From: Zingiber officinale
Taxonomy: Eukaryota > Streptophyta > Magnoliopsida > Zingiberales > Zingiberaceae
Direction of reading: 5' to 3'
NCBI RefSeq assembly: GCF_018446385.1
Contig: NW_024589868.1
Span: 82,087 to 146,086 of the forward strand
DNA length: 64,000 nucleotides
In this document: one piece after another, positions 24,870 to 37,200 of the stretch
How the letters are laid out: every line of letters starts with the position of its first letter
How positions within the stretch are numbered: position 1 is the stretch's first letter
The notes under the pieces: model-generated
Seen by the model: only the letters and a program-made list of their open reading frames with translations
Databases searched by the model: none
What the model was told of the DNA's origin: nothing
Position numbers and translations under genes: made by a program

Positions 24870-26499
24870 CTGGGAATTGTCCTCCTCCCGATGACACCTC
24901 ATCACTCTGTTCACCTCGTTCCTCCCTCATCTTCTCCACGTCTCTACCCATCCCACCCCATCGGATTCCTCCTCTCGATCTCGATCCGGTACCTGAAGTG
25001 TCCCGATCGCGTCGAGTTCCGATTCCGTCTCTAATTTATTGTAATCGTGGAGAAGAATCGGGGGAAAGGACGAGGGAAGCGCCCGGATAGTTGTCGCTCA
25101 TCAGTCCGGTAGCATCTCTCGCTCCCGATGGAATTGTCGAATGATCTGCGGCCTTTTTCAGCGTTCTCTGATTTTCTCGATCTTTGTTTGTTCGATCTGG
25201 ACTTAAAATTTTGATTTTTTTTAATCTTATTTCTTGCCTATGTTTACCTGAATGGTCGTCCTCTCGTCTGCCTCTAGCTCTGGTATTTTGTTTCTTTTTT
25301 TGTGAAATGAAGTTTGGCATGTGATTTCCGATACTGATTTGTTTCCAAGTTGACCTAAAGATTCAACATTTCCTTTTCTCATCCCGTTTTTTTGGGGGAA
25401 AAGCAAAAGGGTTGTCTGTTCTCATTGATGTTTGATTATGTTTATGGGCATTTGTATCTTATCATGTGAATTGAATTTTTATTTTTATTTAGTTTTGTTT
25501 CTTTACGTCGACTGAACTTATTCTTCAAGATTGCTTTCCCCTTGGTTATCTGTTTCGTGGTGTGTGTAACAAAGTCGCAGAATTTATTGACGATTGTGGG
25601 ATTCGTTCGGCGAAATATCTTCTGGAGTGGAATACTTCTCTTTCTCTTTGAGAACATCTCTGGGAATATGCTTTGTTTGGAAGCTTGTACTGCCCGGATC
25701 ATTTCCTTCCCTTGTTGTACTTGGCTTCCTTCTTTTGCTCTTTTTTCCTTTGAGGGTTTCCTATATAGTTATATGAAGCTTAGACTTGCTCTAGATCGTC
25801 CAGGACATCGATTGCTTCCAAACTTTTCACAAACATTGCAATAATAGCTTTGAGCTTAAGTAATTGTTTTAAAATCCTGCTTGTGCTAGAGATCCACATC
25901 TTGCAGGCTAAATTTTCCTTCTTTCCTGTTTCAAACAAGGGCTTATCCTGCCCAAAGCTTCTCAATTTCTTTTGATGATCGATCTTGCTTTACTTTTTTG
26001 ATTACATCCTTAATCTCCATCTGTGATTATGATTGCTTTTCCTACTTGTTTCGTACGAGTTTTATCTCATCTTTTAAAACAAAAATGTTTCTCAATCTTT
26101 GTTTTTCTAAACTTTATTAGTGTATTTGTTTGATTTACGGTTTTTTTCCTCTTCTTAATTTGGATGGTTCCCCATGAAAATTATTTATAATATGACTGAG
26201 ATATTGACCAACTTCTCTTTATTGTTTCTTCATTCAGGATTTTCATATGTTAGTATGCTTTGTGACCAAAATATGCCAAAATTTGACAAGTTTGAGGATT
26301 GGAGTCAGAAGATCTGACTTGTTATTTTGCAAATACTCATCCCAAAAGTAATGTGAAGGATTGTTCTTGGTCTTTGCTGCCACTTCCTGTTTGTCAATAT
26401 CTTGAAGTGGTACACTGGAGGTGGTGTTTCAGATATAAGCTTTTGCTTGAAATAACCCCACTGCTTCAGGTTTGGGAACTAAGAATTAGACAGTGCCCG

Positions 26500-28875
26500 A
26501 TGGATGCCACCGCTAGTGGTAGCAGTTCCTCAATAACTTTTCACACAATTGTAGATTCGTCCCTCTCTCTTGTGTCCCCGTTGCAGCAAACATTCCAACG
26601 TGTGCAACGGCATTGCTTTGGAGATTCCACCCCAGGGGAATTCCCTTTGGCTGCAAACCCCTCAATTGTTCTCCATGTTCTTACTTCTTGCAATTTGGAT
26701 CCCCATGATCTTGCTAATCTGGAGGCAAGTTGCATCTGATGTTTCTTTTGTTAATAGAATTGATATTGCCACTGATGGATTCCATTGTTTGTGGCAGGCA
26801 ACATGTACATTTTTCAGGAAGCCTGCCAATTTCACCCCTGATTTTCAATTATCTATTGCCGAGCTTGCGGCTTTGGATATGTGTCAAAAACGGGCTATAT
26901 TTAAGCCAATGACTTCTGAAGAGAAGGACTTTCTTAAGCAACGCTGTGGGGGATCCTGGAAATTAGTACTTAGGTATATATTAGCTGGTGAGGGCTGTTG
27001 CAGACGAGAAAATTCTCATGCTATTGCTGGCCCTGGCCATAGCATTGCTGTGACTTCGTCTGGATCAGTATATTCCTTTGGGTCGAACAATTCAGGGCAG
27101 CTTGGACATGGCACCACTGAAGAGGAGTGGAAACCTCGACTTATAAGGTTCATTTAATTTCCAGTTGCTTCGTACAGTCGATGCACATTAATGCATAACA
27201 AGGACAAGAAACATTTGGTGCTTCACAGATCATTGCAAGGTATTCGGATTATACAAGCAGCAGCTGGAGCAGGGAGAACGATGCTGATTAGTGATGCTGG
27301 AAGAGTTTATGCATTTGGAAAGGACTCATTTGGAGAGGCGGAATATGGAGCACAAGGTTCCACTGTGGTGACTACTCCCCAGCTGGTGGAATCATTGAAA
27401 AATGTATATGTTGTTCAGGCAGCAATTGGGAACTTCTTCACGGCTGTTCTTTCTCGAGAAGGCAGGATCTACACTTTCTGTTGGGGGACTGACTCAAAGC
27501 TTGGCCATCAGACAGAGCCGAATGACCTGGTACCTCGTCTTCTACAGGGTCCTCTTGAGAACATACCAGTGGTTCAGATTGCTGCTGGTTATTGTTACCT
27601 GCTAGCATTGGCCTGTCAACCAAGTGGCATGTAAGTTTTATCCTACTTGTACTCTTAACAATCAGTCTCAACCTTTTCTCCTTCACACTAGTCTCTATTA
27701 GAACTGCTCGGACATGGTGGTGGTTAAACTGAATTAAAAAAAGCCCATCACATGTTGTTTCAAACATTCGTTTTTTTACTTCAATGTCCCACCAGTCCCA
27801 GATATTCGAGACTTCCAGCTGCTTGTCATTGCCTTACCTCCATGCTACACTTATGTTGGTTCAATTCAGAAACTGCATGAACTTTCAATTTGCTTTTGCA
27901 TGCCTATTGGCTATTCTACTGCATGAGTAATCTATTTCATATCCAACACAAAGCTTGAGGATTGAATGTAATGTCAAATTTATGCTTGCATTTGCATCAT
28001 GCAGGTCCGTCTACTCTGTGGGCTGCGGCTTAGGAGGGAAGCTTGGTCATGGTTCGAGGACAGATGAAAAATACCCAAGGTTGATCGAGCAGTTTCAGAC
28101 TCTAAACCTGCAACCTATGGTGGTTGCCGCAGGTGCGTGGCATGCTGCTGTTGTGGGGAGAGATGGGCGTGTTTGCACATGGGGATGGGGACGTTATGGC
28201 TGTTTGGGCCATGGGAATGAGGAGTGTGAATCTGTTCCCAAGGTGATAGAATCCCTGGCTACTATCAAGGCTGTACATGTCGCAACCGGCGACTATACTA
28301 CGTTTGTCGTGTCTGACACTGGGGATGTTTACTCCTTCGGCTGTGGAGAATCCTCCAGTTTGGGTCATTCTACTGCCATCGACAGTCAGGTTTGTCATGC
28401 TCCTCTAGTTATAATCTTTTTGTTAGCAATATAGGCAACTAAATTGGCACCAAGATTACCAATAGTGCCTTCACTGTCAGTGATGTGGTTATCCAGAACC
28501 CAATTTTTTGCATTTCCCTTTGCATTTCGTTCAGTGGCTCTAAATACTGGGATCCTGGCAGTTAGTTTTCATTCACTCGGCGCTGAGCCGTGTACATGGA
28601 TGAGCTGACCTAAGCCTTTATCTTTTTTGCAGGGTAACAGGCATGCCAATGTACTCAGCCCAAAATTAGTAACTTCATTGAAGAACATCAATGAAAGGGT
28701 AGTTCAAATTAGCCTCACAAACTCAATCTACTGGAATGCACATACCTTTGCTCTAACAGATTCTGGGAAACTGTATGCATTTGGTGCTGGCGACAAGGGC
28801 CAACTTGGCATTGAACTAGTTGCACAACAGACAGAAAGTGGGACGCCGGAGCATGTGAACGTCAATCTTAGTTAA
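26500..28875 (+). CDS. RCC1-repeat family protein, 5 exons
   Basis: Exons 26500-26724, 26798-27147, 27229-27630, 28005-28389 and 28633-28875 total 1605 bases, 534 residues. It belongs to the plant RCC1-domain family (Arabidopsis At3g26100 type). Members are seven-bladed propellers; the biochemical role of this clade is not settled. Residues 1-150 are a family-specific N-terminus (FPLAANPSIVLHVLTSCNLDP, then AELAALDMCQKRAIFKPM). RCC1 repeats fill about 150-530, with recurrent blade words: VYSFGSNNSGQLGHG, VYAFGKDSFGEAEYG, VYSVGCGLGGKLGHG, VCTWGWGRYGCLGHG, VYSFGCGESSSLGHS, LYAFGAGDKGQLG. The start is the MDATASG methionine; the frame is open upstream to 26299 but that part is unlike the family. 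Intron 1 (26725-26797) needs a GC donor, GAG|GCAAGT; the nearby GT would throw exon 2 out of frame. Other introns are GT-AG. Confidence 0.93.
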
Positions 28876-28879
28876 GGTG

Positions 28880-31020
28880 TATTAATCTTAGTTAGGCACA
28901 CCTGCTGGTTCTCTGCATTTCCTTAAAATTTGTTATGGCATCTGCCACCATTGGCTCTCTGGTTTCTACCACGTATTCAATCCCTGGCACCACCACCATT
29001 GTGACTGATCGAAGACCCCTCTTGTTCATATAACATTATGACTCATTCTGTTCATAGATTATGTTCGTGTGTACATAACAAAGCTTTGTTAGGTGCATGG
29101 TTCAGCTCGAGGAAGACCATGGATGTCCATAGATGTGTCAATTTGGTAACATCATCCTTGAACAGGTAAAACTAACTGTTATTAGCCATTTCAATTTGCC
29201 TTGTGTTAATCAGTTTGTTTTCAGTAATGGTCTCGCCAAACTTGGCCGTATATCCATCTTTTAATCTTCTTTGATTGGATTATGTGCTTGGAAACTTCCA
29301 GCATGAGACAATTCTTACTGGTGAGCGCTTGATTGATCATATATGATCAGCAATCAAGAGGCAAATGATTGCTTAAGATTGTCAGAATCTTGTGCAGATA
29401 AGTTAAAAGTACCTAAAGCCAATTTGATGAGCGTTGTTGCTCGGTCCCATTATTTGTCTTTTCGCACACAAATCTGGTCCCTTCACTGCTTTGATAAATC
29501 TTTGGACTTGGGGATGGAGGTTTAGCCATAAATGTAAATCTACTTGTTCCGTTTAGTAGGGCCATGACATCTCATAACACTGATAACGAACGAGATCTTT
29601 ACTATGCCTAAGTCTTTGGTGTGTGGCTTCCCCACACACACACAATGCTTGATTTGATTAAAGTGTGAATTAATGGTTCCTCCAACAAATGCATTCATTG
29701 AGGGATGGGCATATGGAGAATCAGAATGCTCATCGACAATGACTGCATGATTAAAAAGAAAAAAGAAAGGGAAAAGTAATGGGACAGCAACGTAATTGGC
29801 AAGATAACTAGTGGGCAGTTCCATGCCATTACGCATCTACAAGACTTGTTAAGGGGGACTAAGGCAGTTTTTAGAGACTTTTTCCTGTGGTTGATAAAGT
29901 CTGAAGTTTGAGATCTGTCTTCATCAAAAAAAGTAAAATTAAAGGGAGCAAGGCTCAGGCACTTAAACATGTATAGTTGTTTTATATTAAAAAACAGGTA
30001 TGGGTAATGTGGTGCTGTCCTCGTAGTGGCAATGGTCCCCAATCAGGTTAATGATGCTTTGTTTCTTACTGCAACCAACCAAGCTCTCCAAGCACGTCGA
30101 TCTTCACTCCCATGGTTAATTTCCAACTTCTGCAAGTACATGGACGTCCAGTTAATTCGATGTCCCTGTCTCCGAACGTCGTTAATCGTTACAGTAGTTT
30201 TTGTCTCTTCGATGATTGAAAGTACATCATAGATTGAAGGATTTCGTTTATAACTCTTGAGGTCGATCGTCGTCTTCCAATGCTTGCATTCTGTCACGGC
30301 GGGACAAGCCACCCGCCCGGCCCCCTGGTCCAATCTGCACTCGGCCGGCCCAATCTGCAACACATCTGGGCCGGACCTAGCACGGCTCTGCCGCTGTTTA
30401 GCCATCCTTTTTAACACAGCTCGAGTCCACGTTTCGTGCTAGCCCGTTTTATACCTGCTCGGTGACTGGCATTGACATGTGGGACCGCTCACTATTCCGC
30501 ACCCGAAACTCGTTAACTTGTCCCGAAACCAGCACCGTGATCGCATCGAGCAGCGATGCCGTACGGGCCGGGGCCAACTCATCGGAGAAAAAGGCACCGA
30601 CCGACGCCTGTCCCGTAAAACACCAGCATCGCTCACGAGCCGTGCCCCACTGCAAAGTCAGCCGTGGCAATGGTCCCAACAGCCGATCCCATCGAGTGGG
30701 CTCTCCGAGTTCTCGTTCCTTCGCGAATTACCCATCGGTGTACTCCGGTTGTGAAGGGATGGGTATCTGGGTTCCACCTTTCTCATGCGCGCTTGGCGAG
30801 AATTATAAGGCATTGCAAGAAGGATCGCAACGGAGTGGCGAACGGAGGATCCGCTCGATGCCCATCGTAGTCTCTCTCCCCACTGTCCACCGCCTGCCAC
30901 ACTGCTGCTGTTGCTGCCGCCGTTTCTGCTGCGCCGATCAGCGAATTTAATGGATCTGCTGCCCTCGTCGGCTTCGTTGCGCTCGTCTTCTCTTTTTCTC
31001 TCACTCGGTTTGACATTCTC
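28880..31020. other. Intergenic between RCC1 and ORP genes
   Basis: It holds the RCC1 3' UTR near its start and a GC-rich promoter-like zone after about 30280. Several short open frames overlap in different registers, as expected from GC-rich sequence. None resembles a known protein. Confidence 0.5.
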
Positions 31021-31021
31021 G

Positions 31022-31034
31022 TTACCCTAAACCC
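31022..31034 (+). promoter_or_regulatory. Telo-box-like motif upstream of the ORP gene
   Basis: TTACCCTAAACCC lies about 210 bp before the ORP start codon. AAACCCTAA-type telo-boxes are common in plant promoters of broadly expressed genes. The role here is inferred only from the motif. Confidence 0.4.
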
Positions 31035-31240
31035 CATCCCTCTCTTGATCTCCGTCAGATCTGGATGAGTCGCTCAAATGTTGCTCCGGCGAGAACTTGC
31101 ACGGGGACCCTTGGACCGTAGCTCCTCTTCGCTGAGTCGGAGTCGGCGTCATCGGTTCCTTTATTCTCGATCTCCTCTTCACTGAGTTTCTGTGTCGGCC
31201 GGAACGTCTACTTGTTTGAAACATCAAAGTCGTCCCGGAG

Positions 31241-34200
31241 ATGAACCCACTGTGCTGCATTGCCCCTGTGTCTCTGGATCGGGGCGACCGCGGGGACCCC
31301 TCGCCCATGGTGGGCCTTAAGGCCGCGAAGCCGACGAATGGGGAGGAGAGCCCCACCAGGAACTCATCGAGCAAGAAGCTGATCCAGGAGCCAATGATCC
31401 TCTCGGACTCCGACGGCGCTGCGTGTCTGGACACGGAAGCTGAGGAGGCGGCGGCGCCAGAGAGCGGGGATGGGAGGGGCGCGAGCGGAAATGGGGCGGT
31501 GGCGGGGGTTCTATGGAAGTGGGTGAACTACGGGAAGGGGTGGCGGTCTCGATGGTTCGTGCTGCAGGACGGGGTGTTATCATACTATAAGGTCCATGGG
31601 CCACATCGGATATCGCTCGGTTCGGCGGCGCGCGAGTCTGGGGTGAGGGTCATCGGGGAGGAGTCGTTGAAACGGGTGAGGAAGGAACAGCAGTTGGGCT
31701 TGGGGAGTGGAGGGTACCAGGGACTGTCAGCCACGAAACAATGGAAGCCATTTGGAGAGGTACATTTGAAGGTGAGATATGGGGTTTCTCTTTGTTCCGG
31801 CAGTGATGATTTCGCGTTTACCTTGCATGTAGATTATCTTGTTAATTTATTTTCTGTGACACCATGCATCTTTTCTTTCCGGCGAGTTTGGCGAATTGAT
31901 GTCAGTACTTCCAATCGATATACCCTAGGAACATTGGCCTTCTTAGATGTTGAAATTCAAACTCCTTTCACCTTGGTTTTCATGGATCTCTAGATAGTTT
32001 AAATTCATTCCACTACTATTGGTCTCCTTAAACTACAAAAACCCTTCGACTAGGACAAGCTCTTATTTTTATATATAAATTGAACTTTGGGATGCTACTG
32101 ATGATGGGGATCCAGTTTATTTTTTGTATCCTCCTCTAAATGGTCATTTCTATTTTTTTTTATTCTTCCAAGAACCTGCTTTTGTCTTCCTTTTTTTTTT
32201 TAAAAAAAAAAAAAACTAGATTCACTTTATTTTTCATCTCATTTTAAATTGAAGGTTAACATATTCTCCTATTCGTTTGAGAAAATATGAAAGAATTCTG
32301 TCAGTGAAATTGAAGCTGGAAAAATATGACTGAATACTGTCAGTCAAATTGTCACGGTCAGAGTACTACATATAAGAGAAGCTGAAAGCGAGCAATAAGA
32401 TGACCAAGATAAAACACCAAGGAATATACATGAGAGTGTTAAATGAAAATAAGATAGATGCTTCTAAATGCTCAATTTGATTATATAATTGTTTTGAATA
32501 TGAAAAGTAACAATCATGGAAGGTGTAAGCAAGCTTTGCTAAAAATTACTGATATTATCATTTAATGTTTGCTACATGAAAGCCTCCTAACTTCCATGTG
32601 ATTGAATCACATATTTTTCTATCTCCAAGTCAAACACTTTACTTTTCTCTGATATTAGCTTACTATTATCAAATATTAAATGACCAAAAATATGCTGTTC
32701 TGCACTGCTAATGATGAATTTTCAATAGTTCCTTTATTATGGTGTTTGAGTCAGTCCTGTTAGTTCCTCCTAAATCTTGTTAGCCAATGTTATTTGCTAT
32801 TTGTTGTTTCATAATTTCAACATGTTAACAATGAATAACAATTTTCAGGTCTCTTCAGTTCGCATCAGCAAGTCTGATGATAAAAGACTGTATATTTTTA
32901 CTGGTACTAAGACTCTCCATTTACGGTGTGATGCTAGAGATGACCGTACTGCATGGATTGATGCTCTATTGTCTGCTAAGGAGCATTTTGCACGTTCATT
33001 AGAAATTAATGAACCTGAATCGTCAGTAGAGGTTACTGTCTCAACTGAGAAATTACGAGCAAAACTGATGCAGGAAGGACTGAATGAATTAGCAGTGAAG
33101 GAATGCGAGTCTATTATGCTATTAGAAGTCTCTGAGCTGCAGGACCGATTTAAGTTCTTGCAACAGAAACATCTTATTTTACTTGATACATTAAGACAGC
33201 TCGAGGTAAAATATCTCTCTATGTTCTTGTAGAATAGCAGACAAATGTTTGTATCAGTTCTCAGGCAAGCTTTGCATAGGTGGCTTATTTCTAAAAGGGT
33301 GGGGTGTACTTGTTTACAGATCGTTGATATTTTAGTTAGAAAGCTCCTTGACATATAAAATCATTATTCTGCTAATTTGATCATATCTTTTTGATCATTC
33401 ATTATGATTAGGTGTGTATATTGCACCTGGTCAATATCACATTTTAGCAGAACTAAGTGATATAGCTCTGAAACAGGAAATTGATTGTGTCTAATATGCT
33501 TAGATGATTTAAGTGCTTGGGATCAAAATGGCACAATAGGTTCATTCACTACGAAAAGGATTAGTCCATTTGGATGCGTCTCACTTCCATATATAAGGAA
33601 ACCAAGAATCCCATGACTTGGATTAGTCCATTTTGATTGCTGATTTATGTGTTGATAGGGAGGTCAGAGAGATGAGGGCTCAAAGGGTGAACTTCTCTTG
33701 CCCAGCAAGTAAGGTGGAGTTGGCAGAAAATGGACATGGATTCAGATACTAGCATTACTTTAAAATATCGAACTTGTGTAATGAACTTTAACAAGAAATG
33801 GAAAAGAAAATCATAAACATTTAATCATATTATGTTATGTGTTGTATCACGTGTAACTGAATTTTATGAGAATATGAGTACTATGTTAAGCATCAATATT
33901 TGTTGTATGGTAACTTGTATCTCTGGTGCTTTTGTCTTCCAATGCAGACAGAGAAAGTGGAACTGGAGACCACAGTAGTTGATGAAAGAAAGGAGCGTGA
34001 AGCTCAACTGGGGATAGTGAATGGAAGATTTAGTGGTTAGTATGTTTGGGGTTTGTTGAGTAGCTATCCCTGACATATTAAAACTATAAATCAAGTGTTA
34101 AAAGGCATTTCCTTTGGCAATCTATATATATTGTCATTCCTTCATGGGAGGGAATCTAGATAACCTATGTGCGGGTTGCGTACTTAATAATGTTACAATT

Positions 34201-37200
34201 GTTTTAGACAAAGGAAAGGCAAATTGCCTACCCAATTAGTTATGCTGCGAAGTCAATAGTATGCTTGCCTATTCAATGTTTCTCTAAGCTGACAATGACG
34301 ATTTTGGATTGTTAACCATGGAAACATATCACCTTGTTTTGTCCCTTTGTTTTTCTGTTTTCTTTTCCTTGTTGGTATCCAAAAGCATCAACTTTTATTT
34401 TAACAACTAACCTGCATCTTAACGTCTAAAGTTCCCATCGTTACCTACGATGCCCTTCGAAAGAACATCAACATCCGATTTGTGAGTAGCTGTTTTGCTT
34501 TTCAGGGTGGCAGTTGACAATTGGAAGTTTTAGATAGATTAATCAATCTATGCTTTACCTTGAAACACACTTCATTTTGGATGGACTTGTTTTTTTTTGC
34601 ATTTCTAAAAAGGTACTTGATCCTTTTCAGATTTCTATTCTGTTAACTCAGAGGGCACAGCGACTGACTCTGAAGTTGACAATGAAAGTCAAGGTGCAGA
34701 TGCTGATACAGATGAAGACGATGGAACATTCTTTGATACAAGAGATTTTTTATCTGTTGAGTCACTAAGAAGTGCTTCTTACCGAAGTAGGGAAGCCATG
34801 GGTAATGATTGCATTGCATCCACCTGTGGTATTGAATCCATCTTTTCTGTCAATGTTCAAGATGTGACTCTAGGGGTCAGAAGAATTGAGTATCCCTATG
34901 TTAAGCGGAGGAAGAAATTGCCTGAACCAAGGGAAAAAGAAAAGCCTGTTGGATTGTGGTCGATAATTAAAGAAAACATTGGGAAGGATCTTTCTGGAGT
35001 CTGTCTTCCAGTTTACTTCAATGAGCCACTTTCTTCCCTCCAAAAATGCTTTGAGGATCTTGAATATTCCTACTTGGTTGATCGGGCACTAGAGTGGGGA
35101 AGGCAGGTCTGATTCTTATCAGTTCAATGTTTCATTTGGATAATATTCTAATCTGATTGTTTAGATTATTGTTCATTAAAACCTTGATCCCTTAAATTTA
35201 TTCTAGTAATCTAAATTGACTACCAATTACTTTTTTTTCCCATTGAATATTTTCAGACAATCCTACTCTACAAAGTTTAACCTGTGATTTTTGTTGGAAC
35301 TATCACTTGTAATGTCTATGCAACCTTACTAGTGGTTAAAAAATGGCGCCGATATGTCTAGAGTGAAGACACTTTTCTAGTTGTTTGTTACACTTTGATG
35401 AAAAGTATATTGCAGCAATCTTTCGTTTGTCCATAGTATGCACCAGACAGTTATCTATATTTTGCATACATTAATTTCTTTTAGCCAGCCCATCTTATTG
35501 TGCATGATACTTTCTAGCTAATGTTTTGGATCTTTTGACTTGTCTTTTTTTTTTTTCCCCATCCTATACTTTTATAAACCTAGATGTGAGAAGTATGCCT
35601 ACTTGTCTAAGAGATGAAAGTTCTATCTATTGAGCCTATGATTGATCTTGTACCATAAATGATGGCAACTCAATGTTCCACTTTGGTACTTACTCAGCAG
35701 ATGCTGGTGTAAACAGATAGATGCATCCATCATATTGTCATGTAGTCAATTTCATACCTGACAAAGAATAATTTTTGTTCTTACTCAATATACTACACCT
35801 GCCAATTAGTTACCGTGGTATGAGTAAAATTTTGTTGATCAGGGAAGCTGCCTTTTGGCTTAATTTGTTACTTGGTTGCTTTACATTTAAGATCACAGAA
35901 GAATAACAAAGTGCTACCTGGTAGCCAGCAAATTGAAATTTTTCTGGAATTTGCAGGGTAATTTTCTGCAGATTAGATTATACTGGCTAAGGAAAGATAA
36001 GATAGGAACCTCTAGTTTTCTGAGGTAGAGTGGTAGACTGTCCAAAAAACAGTTCGTTACTGGTTGATCACCACTCTACAAAGATTATAAAAAATGAATG
36101 GATCAGAGTCTAGCCTTGTGGGAAATGATTTTCCTCGTGATATGTGAAATTTTCTCGGAACTGTTCCATAAGCTGACTCTTGATTAGACCTTGTGTCTCA
36201 ACTCTCATGTGTATGAAGCCACAAGTCAGATTTCTGTATTGTGCTTCATGCATAAGCCTGTATAAGTTTCCACAAACTTTAGTCATCGCATATAAAAAAA
36301 TGCAGTAATTGCAGAGAATCTGTTATAATTCTTCTTTAATTTGAATTCTTAAAGGACACCACCTTGAAATCTTGTGTGCTTGAGGTGTAACTCCAAGGGG
36401 TTTTCTGGAAACATAAGGCTTATATGAGGTACTTCAATATGATGTCAGAATTGGGTACTTTTCCCAAAATATGTGTGGGCTGGTGAAAGAACATTCCATT
36501 TATGGAAACAACTCCAACTGAACTGGAGTTTATGTCAGAATTGATGGTAGGTTGAAATGATATTGAAAAAATCACAGCTCATATTCTCTCTATTTGGAGC
36601 CTTGATGGCAAGATGATGAGTTTGGGGCAGTAAGCTAGTTTATCTTTTAGAAACTTATGCAATGGAAACAGATTTGCATCAAACAAAAATGTGTTTCAAG
36701 AAGCCCAAGAGGCATAAATACGAATGAATTCAAGGATGACTAAGATTGAGAGGTGTAATCCAAATTGAAAGAAAAGAGTGGATAAGATGTCATGTCATTG
36801 GACTCAAGAAAGTAAATAGCAAGTGGCTTGGTAAACTGAAAGATACAGAAGCTATCTGAAGCAGTACAAGTATCAGCATGCCTTAATTAGTAATCTCATG
36901 GCTAGAGGAGGGAAGAGAGGATAGCAGAATTTTATTCAATGATCAGATACTCTCCTCCTTGTAGGCCTTTATGATCGAATAAATAAGACCAAATCTAATT
37001 ATGGCCCTATAAAGTGCAATTTTAATTAAAGCTAAAATTAAATAATAAGTAAATGTTGTTAGAGTAGATATCAAAATAGCTTCTGATTCGAATGATTGCT
37101 GATTCTTGGTTAGGGATTATGATTTTTCTTTTTCTCTGAAAGAACAGGATTGACTATCAAATCATACCATCATTTCTCTCTTAAGCATCCTCAATTCCTG

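Noticed and set aside
26299-26499. N-terminal extension of the RCC1 protein by 67 residues
   Set aside because: In frame, but unlike the family, which starts MDAT-like at 26500; it is more likely 5' UTR.
30439-31434. Several overlapping open frames upstream of and over ORP exon 1
   Set aside because: GC-rich sequence leaves all frames open. Only the ORP frame shows a known domain.
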